Shown here: positions 55,286 through 64,000 of the stretch, in pieces
Numbering within the stretch: the first letter of the stretch is position 1
Layout of the letters: each line of letters starts with the position of its first letter
Source of the DNA: Hetaerina americana
Taxonomy: Eukaryota; Arthropoda; Insecta; Odonata; Calopterygidae
Assembly (NCBI GenBank): GCA_022747635.1
Contig: JAKTNV010000008.1
Location: forward strand, 1,157,001 to 1,221,000
DNA: 64,000 nucleotides
Reading direction: 5' to 3'
Made by a program: the position numbers and the translations under genes
The notes under the pieces: generated by a model
Databases searched by the model: none
The model's input: only the letters and a program-made list of their open reading frames with translations
What the model was told of the DNA's origin: nothing

Positions 55286-56384
55286 GATAATTTAAGATCC
55301 ATGCATTTTCACATCCAAATCAATGAAGTGCTGCATACCATTATGATGAAATATTTCCCGTGGGTGAACGTTTTTCAACCTACTAGCAGTCTTTGGCTGG
55401 CAGACTAAACATTTTTACCTGCACGCCTAAAGCACGACCCCGGCGAAGGCGAGCTGGCGGACGGGCGGGTGAGGCGAGACTGAAGGCGGGGAAGACGTTC
55501 TTACGACCGAGTATCAAGGCGCGCGACACGTGAACGACGTGGCGTCGCCATCAAAGCTCTCATTTCTTCACAACTTTCTCCGCTTACTAATTATACGGTA
55601 TTCTTTAGCGTGAACTTTGGTCCTGCCATTTCGCCTCGTGTTTGCTTCACTCGAGAATTTTGAGAGATTAGTGAAAGTCGCCAGGAATTATTTCGCTACC
55701 TATTTCATTAGATGTGGAAAGATCTTCATCAGGATTCGCAGAAAGAAGCGGCCGAGTAAGTGATGTCAGAGAAGAAGGGAAGGGGGAGCAGCTGCAGTAA
55801 TGGCAGTGGTCCCGCTGCAGACATCCACGATCTGTTGGGGCTTTGAGCTCCTTTCAGAGAAATTGGCACCCAATATTGTAGTTATGAAAATTACCTGTAT
55901 TACGAAAACACAGTGCAGCACTGCGGGATTTGTTTGAAACTGGCGAAGTCAAATGACATTGGACTGGCTCATCTGTAGAAATTGACCAAGTGGTGATAGT
56001 GGCCCAAGTGTTGGAGAGTCGCAAATCTCAACTCGCGAATTCTAGAGGCGAAGGGAATGCTTATGCAGTGATGTCCCTCATCTCCGCGCATTCCCTCTAT
56101 ACTTCCCATAATCCCATCACCGAATTTCGGTGAAGGTAACTTCGATGAAGGTCCACCATTCATAGTTGGACATACGCATGAGTTCATTCGCACAGTATTG
56201 GAGGAGTTTTATGTGTGGGGTACCGTTTTTCAAGTAATTACTACCAATAAATAACCGAGATATAGGGATTACATTTGTTTTGCATATATTACTTGATCCT
56301 TATGCACATAAAGTCGTCAATTACAGTTATTACTGTTCATTTCTCTTGTCACAGGAAGCCGTACATTGCAGTAACTCATAGGAG
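55286..56384. other. No supported gene; GC-rich patch near 55440-55560
   Basis: Plus reading at 55910-56110 is open (ALRDLFETGEVKCHWTG) but unrecognised and flanked by stops. Confidence 0.3.
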
Positions 56385-56443
56385 GGACGAACTCTGCCAT
56401 CACAAACCAAACCGTTCTTCGGGTTAATTACCGTGTTTATGAT
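56385..56443 (+). repeat. SINE-1 3' tail fragment
   Basis: AACTCTGCCATCAC, ACCGTTCTTCGGGTTAATTA and CCGTGTTTATG match the SINE-1 3' end. The head and the (TA)n tail are both absent. The sequence from 56444 to 57364 holds nothing I recognise. Confidence 0.7.
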
Positions 56444-57364
56444 TTTTTATATTTCCCATGTCATATTTTGCGAACTATCAAACATGCATTCATTTTGGCC
56501 AATCCAAGAGACTCTTTTTATGCAATCTAGCATATGAGGAATAAAGTAACTCGTATTCTCACACAAAAATTTTTTTAGGGGGAATTAACAATGTGCAAAA
56601 TATTTTCTGAAATTTTAATAATTATTTTGATGATAGATTACATTATCATGGTATTATCCTTGCATCATTTTTTTTAAGATTGCTGATTCATTTTCATGAA
56701 TGGCGTCTTAACAGCCCCTGCTAGACGCTGTTTTTGCGCTGCAGAGTGTTACTTCGATGTCAACGAAATTCGATCGGTATGAAGCTGAGGAATCGCGAGC
56801 AGATCCCTGGAACGCCAACATTACACCCTGCCACGATTTAGAGCATGCAAGTGCAATAAATCTGCGACACGTAAAAAGAGATTACAGCGCTGCGCGGGCA
56901 TGCACCTGGTCCGTCAGATTTGGATAAAAGAATATCTCTTCCCTCGTGGAAGTTGGTGGTGAGAATCGCAGTGGATTACCATTGCAAAATGATGCGCAAA
57001 AGATTTACAGTCCGAGATACTGACACAGAGTTCTTTTGGCATTAGATAGGGCGATTTTCATATGCAGTTTCAATATTTCACATTACCACTGATGCGAGCC
57101 AGTTTTCACGTGATCTGCTCCTTTTAGTTCGCGAGGACTCCGCATTCGGACTCCAATGAGTTTTGAAAGCATTGCATTAATATTTACCACCATTGTACAT
57201 CTCTACTTCGGACTCTATCTGCATGGCGATTAGTAAGCAACCCAGGACTCCTACCACCACTTCAACCGTCAAAATCAACAATCATATTTTCGACGTAATT
57301 CGCGAAAATTTCAGGAATTATGTGCCCAGTGATAGTTCCGCGGCACGCATACGTTAGGGGACCG

Positions 57365-57548
57365 GGATGCTGTGGTAGTTAACGAACAGATTTCCCACCC
57401 AAAGGGCCTGGGTTCGAATATCGGAGGCGGCAGTTATTTTTCAGTGGTATTTCGATCCCTGCTTGAGGTGCTTTCTGGAGAGCATTTCGAGCGAACCGTT
57501 TAACCTCCCGTCCTTCGGATGGGAGATTAAACTGCGGACCCCTTGACT
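57365..57548 (+). repeat. SINE-2 copy
   Basis: GTGGTAGTTAACGAACAG, AGGGCCTGGGTTCGAATATC (B box), GCAGTTATTTTTCAGTGG, CTTGAGGTGCTTTCTGGAG and GGATGGGAGATTAAACTGCG in the SINE-2 order. It is cut at its 3' side by the mariner M1 copy. Confidence 0.8.
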
Positions 57549-58228
57549 CATTTCGTCATCAGGAACTGGAACTCGCGCACTCGTAGCACGTCGCGGCAAA
57601 CACCTTGGGCACGAGCTTGGCGCACACTTTCCTCATCGCTAAATCTCCAGTAACAATGCGAAACACAACAATAGACGACAAGTTCAGGTCATTGTCAACC
57701 ATTTTGATACTCAATCGACGTTCAGAGTCCAACAATTGTCGAAATGGAGTCATATTTTCGTTGATTTAGCTGGTTTACAACCGCCCAGAGCGTTGTTTGT
57801 CGTAAACCTCTTCCCAGCCCTCCTTAAAGAGGCTCAAGGGAAGAAGGGGCCCTTAGGTCTCAATGTCGCCCAGATAAATCCCTCTATATATCTCTCTAAA
57901 GGCCTTTAACCACCTCGAAAATTGTGAGTCGGATAGAGCAGAGACCCCGTAAGCATCACGAATCATTTTGTTTGTCTCCTCGAGTGATATGTTTTCAGTT
58001 TAGCACAAAACTAGTAATCGCGTAACGTTGCTCGATCGTAGATTCCTTTTTTTCGTGAAACGGTCGGCGCGCAGAGGTTTAAAATAACTGACGTCCTGCC
58101 GTTTCCACAGCCTGGAGAGCACTGTGACCGCTTTCGCGGCAAAGCTTGGCGTCCCCTTCACCTAATACTACATGTGGTTTGATCTCGCTCCGACCAATAG
58201 GAGCGGCGGGAGAAAATTCAATCCCTGT
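57549..58228 (-). pseudogene. Mariner M1 copy, internally deleted
   Basis: Minus strand: leader, then RNDYEFCAKLKTY-like N-terminus in broken frames, NKMIRDAYGVSALSDSQFSR and WLKAF. The same extra segment with a stop as in the 12835 copy follows, then RQLLDSERRLSIKMVDNDLN and AMRKVCAKLVPKVF. It then jumps to ATCYECASSS, an out-of-phase reading of the HNALRVHEF region. The catalytic domain is gone. The 5' end is cut within the terminal repeat. Confidence 0.85.
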
Positions 58229-58974
58229 ATTTCTAGAGTAGCCACTGATTTAAACATTTCAAGAATAGCGACGATCGACCGACCATCACTGCCGCCCTGC
58301 AATCTTCGCTCGGAAGGGGGATGCGACGACCACCCTCCCAACACTGTCGGGCCGCAACCCCCGGGATATCGCCATCGACTGAGTTAAATTTAGCTGGGGC
58401 GTCAGGTAAACTGTCATTCTCGGGGACAAACGCCTCGAACGGCTTTGACACAAGGCTTTATTCGGCCACTCATGGATGTCCTCCCCAGCTTTGGCAATCT
58501 ACACGCGAGTTGTGGTCACATGCCGTCCGCCAATGGGGACCCCTCACCCGTCGGTCGCTTGAACGACAGCATTATATTAATTTATCACACTGCGCGCTTT
58601 GAAAAAATGAACTTTTTCGCCTGCTCTAAGAGCAACTCAACAAATATGTACGCACGAAATATTATCACCGTCGCACCAAAAGTAAGTGAAAACATTTGAA
58701 AATAGAAAAGGAAAACAAATCGAAAACTCGCCATGAGTACACCCTCGGCTTTCACTTCAAACTTAGCCTAATGGATGGATTGGCATAAACGAGCAAAAGG
58801 CGAAAGAGGATGAGGAAAGGGTTAAGTACCATTTGTGATGAAAACACACGATAAATGTTATGATTATGCTAAGTTAATGGAGATTTAGATTTGCTTTTTC
58901 ATTGATTCATTCAATAGTAATTTAATTTAAGTTTCCTGGTACTTGAAGTAATTGAAACTTAATGGATAACTGAT
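58229..58974. other. No supported gene
   Basis: Overlapping frames in three phases at 58172-58699 match nothing. Confidence 0.3.
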
Positions 58975-59060
58975 GTTAGTACTTTTCCACTTGATAAAAT
59001 TTATTTTACGACCGGGTTTCGACGTATTACATCATCATCATCAGGTTCCACTACATCACG
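58975..59060 (-). ncRNA. Hammerhead-ribozyme module, partly degraded
   Basis: Minus strand: GGAACCTGATGATGATGTAA region with CUGAUGA, extra U, GAUGU-AAU-ACGUC (stem II, 5 bp), GAAAC, CCGGUC, then GTAAAATAAATTTT and AGTGGAAAAGTAC. All core bases are kept and stem III ACC/GGU pairs with C17. Stem I is weak, with only the first two pairs. The downstream block matches the other modules. Confidence 0.7.
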
Positions 59061-60057
59061 GCTGAAACTACTCAATTAATTCAAACTTGCTATGATGAAT
59101 TTAGTATAACGATTTAGACCATATTAATAATGCAAATAGATAGTATTGGTGTAGGTCAAATGAAGTACTGTATTTGTGTAGAGTTACTTTGGCGTTTTGG
59201 GTATTTCTTTATCGAGAGAGGTATCATGTGTGGCTTTTTTAATCAAAAAAGGTAAGAAATATAACAAAAAGTTCAATGATTGTTGAATTTGACAGAGAGA
59301 TGGGTTGAGGAAATACAGAAATGCAGTGGGATGTTGCGGACTGCACTGCAGGGTAGAACACAGGGTAATAGGGTAAGTGGAAGGAAGACATGGGCATTTC
59401 AGGCATCATGAGGTCAAGTAGGATACATGAATAACTGAAGGAAGAAACAATGCAGGGCAAAGATAGAGGAAGTTAGTTCTGGTGGCACGTAGCATGGCCG
59501 TAGTCGTTTAGGACTGCCCATAATTACTTTTGATAGATAGAATGCGGATTGTAATAAAGCCTTGCGCGGGAAGTCATCCGAATTCATCTTTTAATCATCG
59601 CTCAGCCACAACAAGGGGGCGAGTGAAAGAGGAGGGATGACGCCCTTGAAAATGCGATCTATAAGGGCGGGTGGGGGCGAACAAAGCAAAGGGGGGTGAC
59701 GCCCCGCCTCGCGTTGCACTGGGCCGAGGGCAGCGTAATAGCGTCGTCGCAGGCGTCCCGAACGGGAGGAGGGGGCGCGCAGTGAGAGATTAGAAGATTA
59801 TCGACCGGCCGCAGAATTAATTCTACACCCAGAGCCGTCCGTGAAACAACGCTCGTTTGGAGGGGGGAATGGGATGTGGGGGTGGGGTAGCAAGACGCTC
59901 CGTTTCCGAGGCTCCCACGCATCGATTCCAGAATCGATGCGTGGCAGCTGGGGGAGAAAAGGAGTTTTCTCCGTTTTTCGCTTTCGAAATCTTCCTTCGC
60001 CCATCAATCTCTCTACGGATTCATGGCGGTTGCATTTCTACCGATGCCATTCACGGT
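59061..60057. other. No supported gene; GC-rich block at 59640-59990
   Basis: A short perfect inverted repeat, GCATCGATTCCAGAATCGATGC, lies at 59918-59939 inside the GC-rich block. Frames there are compositional. Confidence 0.35.
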
Positions 60058-60145
60058 AGCAAAGACGACCAGGGAGCTCAACTGGCTGAGGCAGGCGGCG
60101 CCAGACACCGAGGGATCCCGGTTCGATTCCCACTCAATTTGCATC
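60058..60145 (+). repeat. tRNA-like sequence, single-copy SINE head
   Basis: AGCTCAACTGGCTGAGGC resembles an A box and CCCGGTTCGATTCCCAC a B box, 40 nt apart. The acceptor ends do not pair, so it is not a tRNA gene. It is probably the head of another tRNA-derived SINE, with only one copy in the window. Confidence 0.5.
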
Positions 60146-61044
60146 GTGAAATTAGCGCACATTGTGTGCACCGGGTGAAAGTTACTGCCGCGACACCTCT
60201 CGACAGTTCCTCTGAATTTCACCACATGCTATTATTCCTTCAACGGGGCCACGTTCGCTCAGAACCTTTCTCTCAAATCTTCTGATCATTGACATTCACA
60301 GCTACACAAATACAACCCAATGCAACAAAACAACTTCAATGATAACCCAGCACATTCCGGGGACGCTTAACTCACATTTTCCTCGCATGCTTCAAGGCCC
60401 GATCATTCATAATCAAGCCCATGCCAAGGACACTACAAACGCCCCCTGATCATGATGCAGAACCTTTCACGTCAATTTCTATCGCATCACAGCCCAGAAA
60501 TCTATCGCTTCAGCCGCATCTTAACGGGCCGCATGCCTCGAGCCTCCCATGCGTCCACGGGTCAAGAAAATAAAGAATTAAATCACGTGACTTCGATGGG
60601 AAATCATTCAGTTAGCATCATAACACCTAACAACCCTTTTATCAAAAATGTTTCAGTAATATACACCGAAATGTGAGCACATCAACTGAGTGACACGTAT
60701 ATATTCGGCAGCACGCTGAAATATCACCCATGACTTAACTACTACCGGATAAAATGACTTGGAAATTCACGCATTGACATACACGTCGAATTTCGATAGT
60801 TTCTGATTTATTAAATGGAGAAAAGAATAATAAGAGAAATATTACGAACGATTAGCATTGCACTGTTCACCAGGATAGATTCCATCTGGACTTAGGAGGA
60901 TATTAAGAGATTCCTCAGGTCCTTTACTTTTCTCCCACTCTACAACCACTCGCTTCTAAAAAAATGTCCACTGATCATGAGACGTGTTTTGTAATTTGGC
61001 ATTTTAGCTGAAATTTTATTCTCAACATTATATTTCTACAGACT
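60146..61044. other. AT-rich sequence, no supported gene
   Basis: Nothing recognisable. Confidence 0.3.
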
Positions 61045-61305
61045 GGGTCGCGGTAGTCCAGGGGGTAGAGCGTTGGACTACTGGCCGGTTCGATTCCCGG
61101 GCTAGGCACTCTGGGCACCTGCAGCTCCACCCAAGCTGAAGTGATTTTTCGGGTACCAGGTCTTCCTGGGAAACCATAACCGGCACAGGGAAAGGAACTG
61201 CCCCCCCTACCCTGATGTGTGCATTCCATACGCCGGCTTAGGGCTTAGTACTGGGTGAACTCTACCAACTAAACCGACCTTCGGGTTGATTACTGTGTTT
61301 ATGGT
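61045..61305 (+). repeat. SINE-1 copy 3
   Basis: GGGTCGCGGTAGTCCAGGGG, GGTAGAGCGTTGGACTAC, then GGTTCGATTCCCGGGC with about 9 nt deleted between anticodon arm and B box. The body and UUCG tail are as in the other copies. A TA/TG tail follows. Confidence 0.9.
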
Positions 61306-61322
61306 TTATATATATATATAGG

Positions 61323-61357
<35 letters not shown>

Positions 61358-61359
61358 GG

Positions 61360-61410
<51 letters not shown>
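61306..61410. repeat. (TA)n and (TG)n composite array, SINE-1 tail
   Basis: TA arrays alternate twice with GGGTGTGTGTGTG, so the tail itself contains a duplicated unit. Confidence 0.92.
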
Positions 61411-61411
<1 letters not shown>

Positions 61412-62560
61412 CCACACACACACATAATTCAATAAATTTCATATCTACATCTAACCCTGCAGATGGCGTGCAAGCTGGAAGTTTTAGGCCACATGCATTG
61501 GCAAAATTAGTGATCATTAGCATTTCGTAAGATTATATTTTAAGAATTTGAAATAGTGACATTTCCTCAAATTTCTCGTCAAGGTTTCACCTTCTAATTT
61601 AATTATAATTACATTTTATTTGAGCCATTCCCTATACACCAGCGATAAACTTATAGGTAATATTTGAATTTAAATATTAGTTTAAGTATTCCTAGTAATT
61701 GATCTTCGTGCCTCCACTTGATCCAAACCCCGGATAAAGGAGAGACGCTTTCTGCTCGTTCATAATGAATTTTGACAAAGCGGGCGACTTCTCCCTGTGT
61801 CTCGCGTGTCATTAAAATGAACTATGCAGCTCAACGGGTTGCCAAAAACCCGACGCATATTAAAGGTGGAGCGTAATTAACGCGAAACAATATCTCCCCT
61901 TAACATCAACATTTAATGATAACCACATCCTGGCTTTCCAATTGTAACTTTACACAATAATCCGCAATTATTTAAGCCAGCTTCCTTCGATGCAGATTCG
62001 CAGACATTTCTATCGTGTTCCCCCCCCCTCCGCCCCGGAACAGAGCCCAAATATCGGCATTCGCCAAATGAGTCTATGCTAAACTCACAAAATAATAAAC
62101 CCATGATTGCTGCATTAGTATGGAGGAAACTTTTGCTTTGCTCACTTTTGACAAAACTATACTCAATTGACAAGGTTTATAAAAAGAAAAGTAAAGAACA
62201 GTTAAAAAAAACCAAAAATTTAGTAATGTTTAAATTAGAAAAAATTAGTTTGTTATAAATGTATTTATATGACATGAAATTGCCGAAATTCTCTTTGCAT
62301 GAAAACATAGAAGTGAATTTCCTCATCAAGGACAAGTCACTTTCTTAATCATTTAGCATCTCTCCCACAGCAGTGTGTACCCAAGTGCGCCGTAATTCAA
62401 ATCGAGCAATCCCATTACAACGTCTTATGGAATGCGCATCGCATCTGTTTTGGTGTCTTGGAGATAAATCTGGCTAAGAGCGACGGGAACTCGATGTTAA
62501 GAACAAATACAAATCCGATTTTAAGAAGAAAAAGAGACTGCAAACTAACACGAAAATAAA
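61411..62560. other. AT-rich sequence, no supported gene
   Basis: Nothing recognisable beyond short frames. Confidence 0.3.
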
Positions 62561-63253
62561 CAGGGTGCGTTCATAAAGTAATGCAATTGAATTTCCCGCG
62601 CCGCTCCCATTGGTCGCAGTGGGATCGAACAACTTGGAGTAGGTGGGAGGGGGGGCTTTACCGCGAAACCGTTCTTAGTGCTCTCCAAGCTGTGGGAGAG
62701 GCCGGGCCAGGGGAAATTTCAAGTGACCTTTTGCAACGCATTGAAAATGAACCTGATTATTTGGACGCCATCACTGCTAATTAATTCCGGGTTGTTTCAT
62801 AGGACCCAGAAGCAAAACGCCAAAGCTCTGGGTGGCACACCGACCAGTCACCCAAGCCCACAAAGGCAAGAATGAGCAAATCAAAAGTGAAAACAAGCTC
62901 ATTGTCCTTTTCGACAATAAGGAGTGATCCATAAGTAGTTTGTTCCTTAAGGACAGTAGGTAACGCTGCCAACTACAAGGATATGCTGGAAAGACTCCGA
63001 AAAAGGGTCATCGGGACGAGAAAAGACATCTCCGCTACCTGGCAACTCCATCACGACAACGTGCCTTGCCACAACGCGCTACGAGTCCACGAGTTCCTGA
63101 ACAAACACCAGGTGCCAACGCTGCACCTGGTATAGTCACTGACATCACTCCAGCTGACATCTTTTTCTTCCTTCAGATTAAGGCAGCCGGAAAAGGGACC
63201 CACATATAATTGAATAAATAAAAATAATGACCTTACTTTCCGGACGCATCCTG
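62561..63253 (+). pseudogene. Mariner M1 copy with both ends, N-terminal half deleted
   Basis: Left end CAGGGTGCGTTCATAAAGTA; right end, reversed, CAGGATGCGTCCGGAAAGTA. After the leader the coding relic starts at LQRIENEPDYLDAIT, close to the first catalytic region. It continues in shifts through YKDMLERLRKRVIGTRKDIS, TWQLHHDNVPCHNALRVHEF (second catalytic Asp) and LTSLQLTSFSSFRLR. The helix-turn-helix domains are missing. It deletes the part that the 12835 and 57549 copies keep. Confidence 0.88.
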
Positions 63254-63875
63254 TACCCGCAGTGACAACATTACGTATTATTCATCGATAACCTCGACCA
63301 TTGATTGGCACCACCAACAGTCACTTCATCCCGTCAAGCGCGATTTTTTGATAAAATTTGATATGACAATATTCATACACTCTATACCAATGCTTTCTCA
63401 TTCAATAAATAATGCAACCATACAACTTAGATATTTTTTGTTCCACTATGATGGAGCCCAAGTTTCGACAGCATTTGGACATCATTTTGAACGCAAGTGG
63501 TGTCGCTGTTACAAAAATAAATTCGTATGCAAAGGAGCATTTACAAAATGAAGAGAATCGATGACAGTGACGCAACACATCGGTGTAAAGTAAAGTCGAT
63601 TAAGGAATTTCATATGGAGCCTAACGCTTCATGGATATGGAACCTAGTTTATTTTTAGATAAGAGAATGAGCATAGATTGGAGGTTTTTCAGATGTTGAA
63701 GTGCCAGGGAGTGAAGAAAACAAGTCATAGAGAGAGAGAGAGGAAAACAAACGCTGAAGTTTAAAATACAGGCTGCATGTAGCAATTATCAAAAAAATAG
63801 AAGCTCTCGCGATACGATGGCGATACTTAGTCGTAAGGGAGCGTCAAAAACCTACCTCTAATAGTGAGAATACTC
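63254..63875. other. No supported gene
   Basis: Unremarkable AT-rich sequence. Confidence 0.3.
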
Positions 63876-64000
63876 TTGTGATGAAATAGTTAAAGAGAGA
63901 TGTTACATTTCGCTGGTCAGGCCTTATTTAGAATATGTTGCTAGTATATGGGATCCTCACGAATTCGGACCAAGTACAGCGTAGAGGAGCTAGATTTGTA
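63876..64000 (+). pseudogene. LINE-B coding fragment, cut by window edge
   Basis: CDEIVKERCYISLVRPYLEY then VASIWDPHE, followed by VQRRGARFV in another frame, matches the 45861-46640 copy. It begins abruptly at TTGTGATGAAATAG and runs off the window. Confidence 0.85.

Noticed and set aside
57550..57570. CGTCATCAGG, resembling the reverse of a hammerhead core
   Set aside because: No GTTTC partner or stem nearby; it is the mariner/SINE junction.
60058..60145. tRNA gene
   Set aside because: B box is good, but the acceptor and anticodon stems do not form.

Overview
The window is non-prokaryotic: a repeat-saturated stretch of an animal nuclear genome, most likely an arthropod. The basis is at least five lineages of mariner (DD34D-type) transposons, two families of non-LTR retrotransposon, Penelope-like elements with GIY-YIG endonuclease, several tRNA-derived SINE families, (TA)n arrays, and one intron-flanked exon of a conserved eukaryotic gene. 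I cannot name the species. There are no operons, phage genes or CRISPR arrays.

Host content that I can support is small. A 72-bp exon on the minus strand (3249-3320) encodes the ATP-lid region of an HSP90-family protein, best matching mitochondrial TRAP1, with good splice sites on both sides. A tRNA-Ser(CGA) gene sits at 42141-42222. Everything else that codes is transposon-derived and broken. Several CpG-rich blocks could be promoters but have no attached gene that I can recognise.

Region by region: 1-9 kb holds the TRAP1 exon, two pieces of one mariner family, LINE-B remnants and a foldback MITE. 9.7-11.7 kb holds a 5'-truncated LINE-A and two Penelope termini separated by (TA)n arrays. 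12.8-20.1 kb holds three different defective mariners and tRNA-like SINEs. 21-28.5 kb holds LINE-A pieces, two Penelope GIY-YIG copies, two copies of a TA-tailed SINE and an inverted SINE pair. 30.6-33.8 kb holds a nearly intact mariner with clear inverted repeats, another mariner remnant, and an inverted pair of hammerhead-ribozyme modules. 36.6-39.8 kb holds a near full-length LINE-A with an 11-bp target-site duplication, itself invaded by a 93-bp hammerhead insertion and a self-inverted SINE. 42-51.9 kb holds the tRNA, a piggyBac-type MITE, LINE-B copies and SINE-2 copies, one of them inserted into LINE-B with a clean duplication. 52-64 kb holds more LINE-B ends, mariner deletion derivatives, another hammerhead module and the third TA-tailed SINE.

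The most interesting material is RNA-level: hammerhead self-cleaving ribozyme motifs recur as small mobile modules (33.5, 33.8, 37.3, 59.0 kb), and a related hammerhead-like core lies at the 3' ends of the Penelope-like elements (11.4, 11.6, 23.4, 28.05 kb). The 37.3 kb copy keeps every core nucleotide and pairs in all three stems. Functionally the window shows layered parasitism: LINE-B and LINE-A would supply reverse transcriptase, SINEs and hammerhead modules travel in trans and land inside them, and mariners have decayed into internally deleted derivatives.
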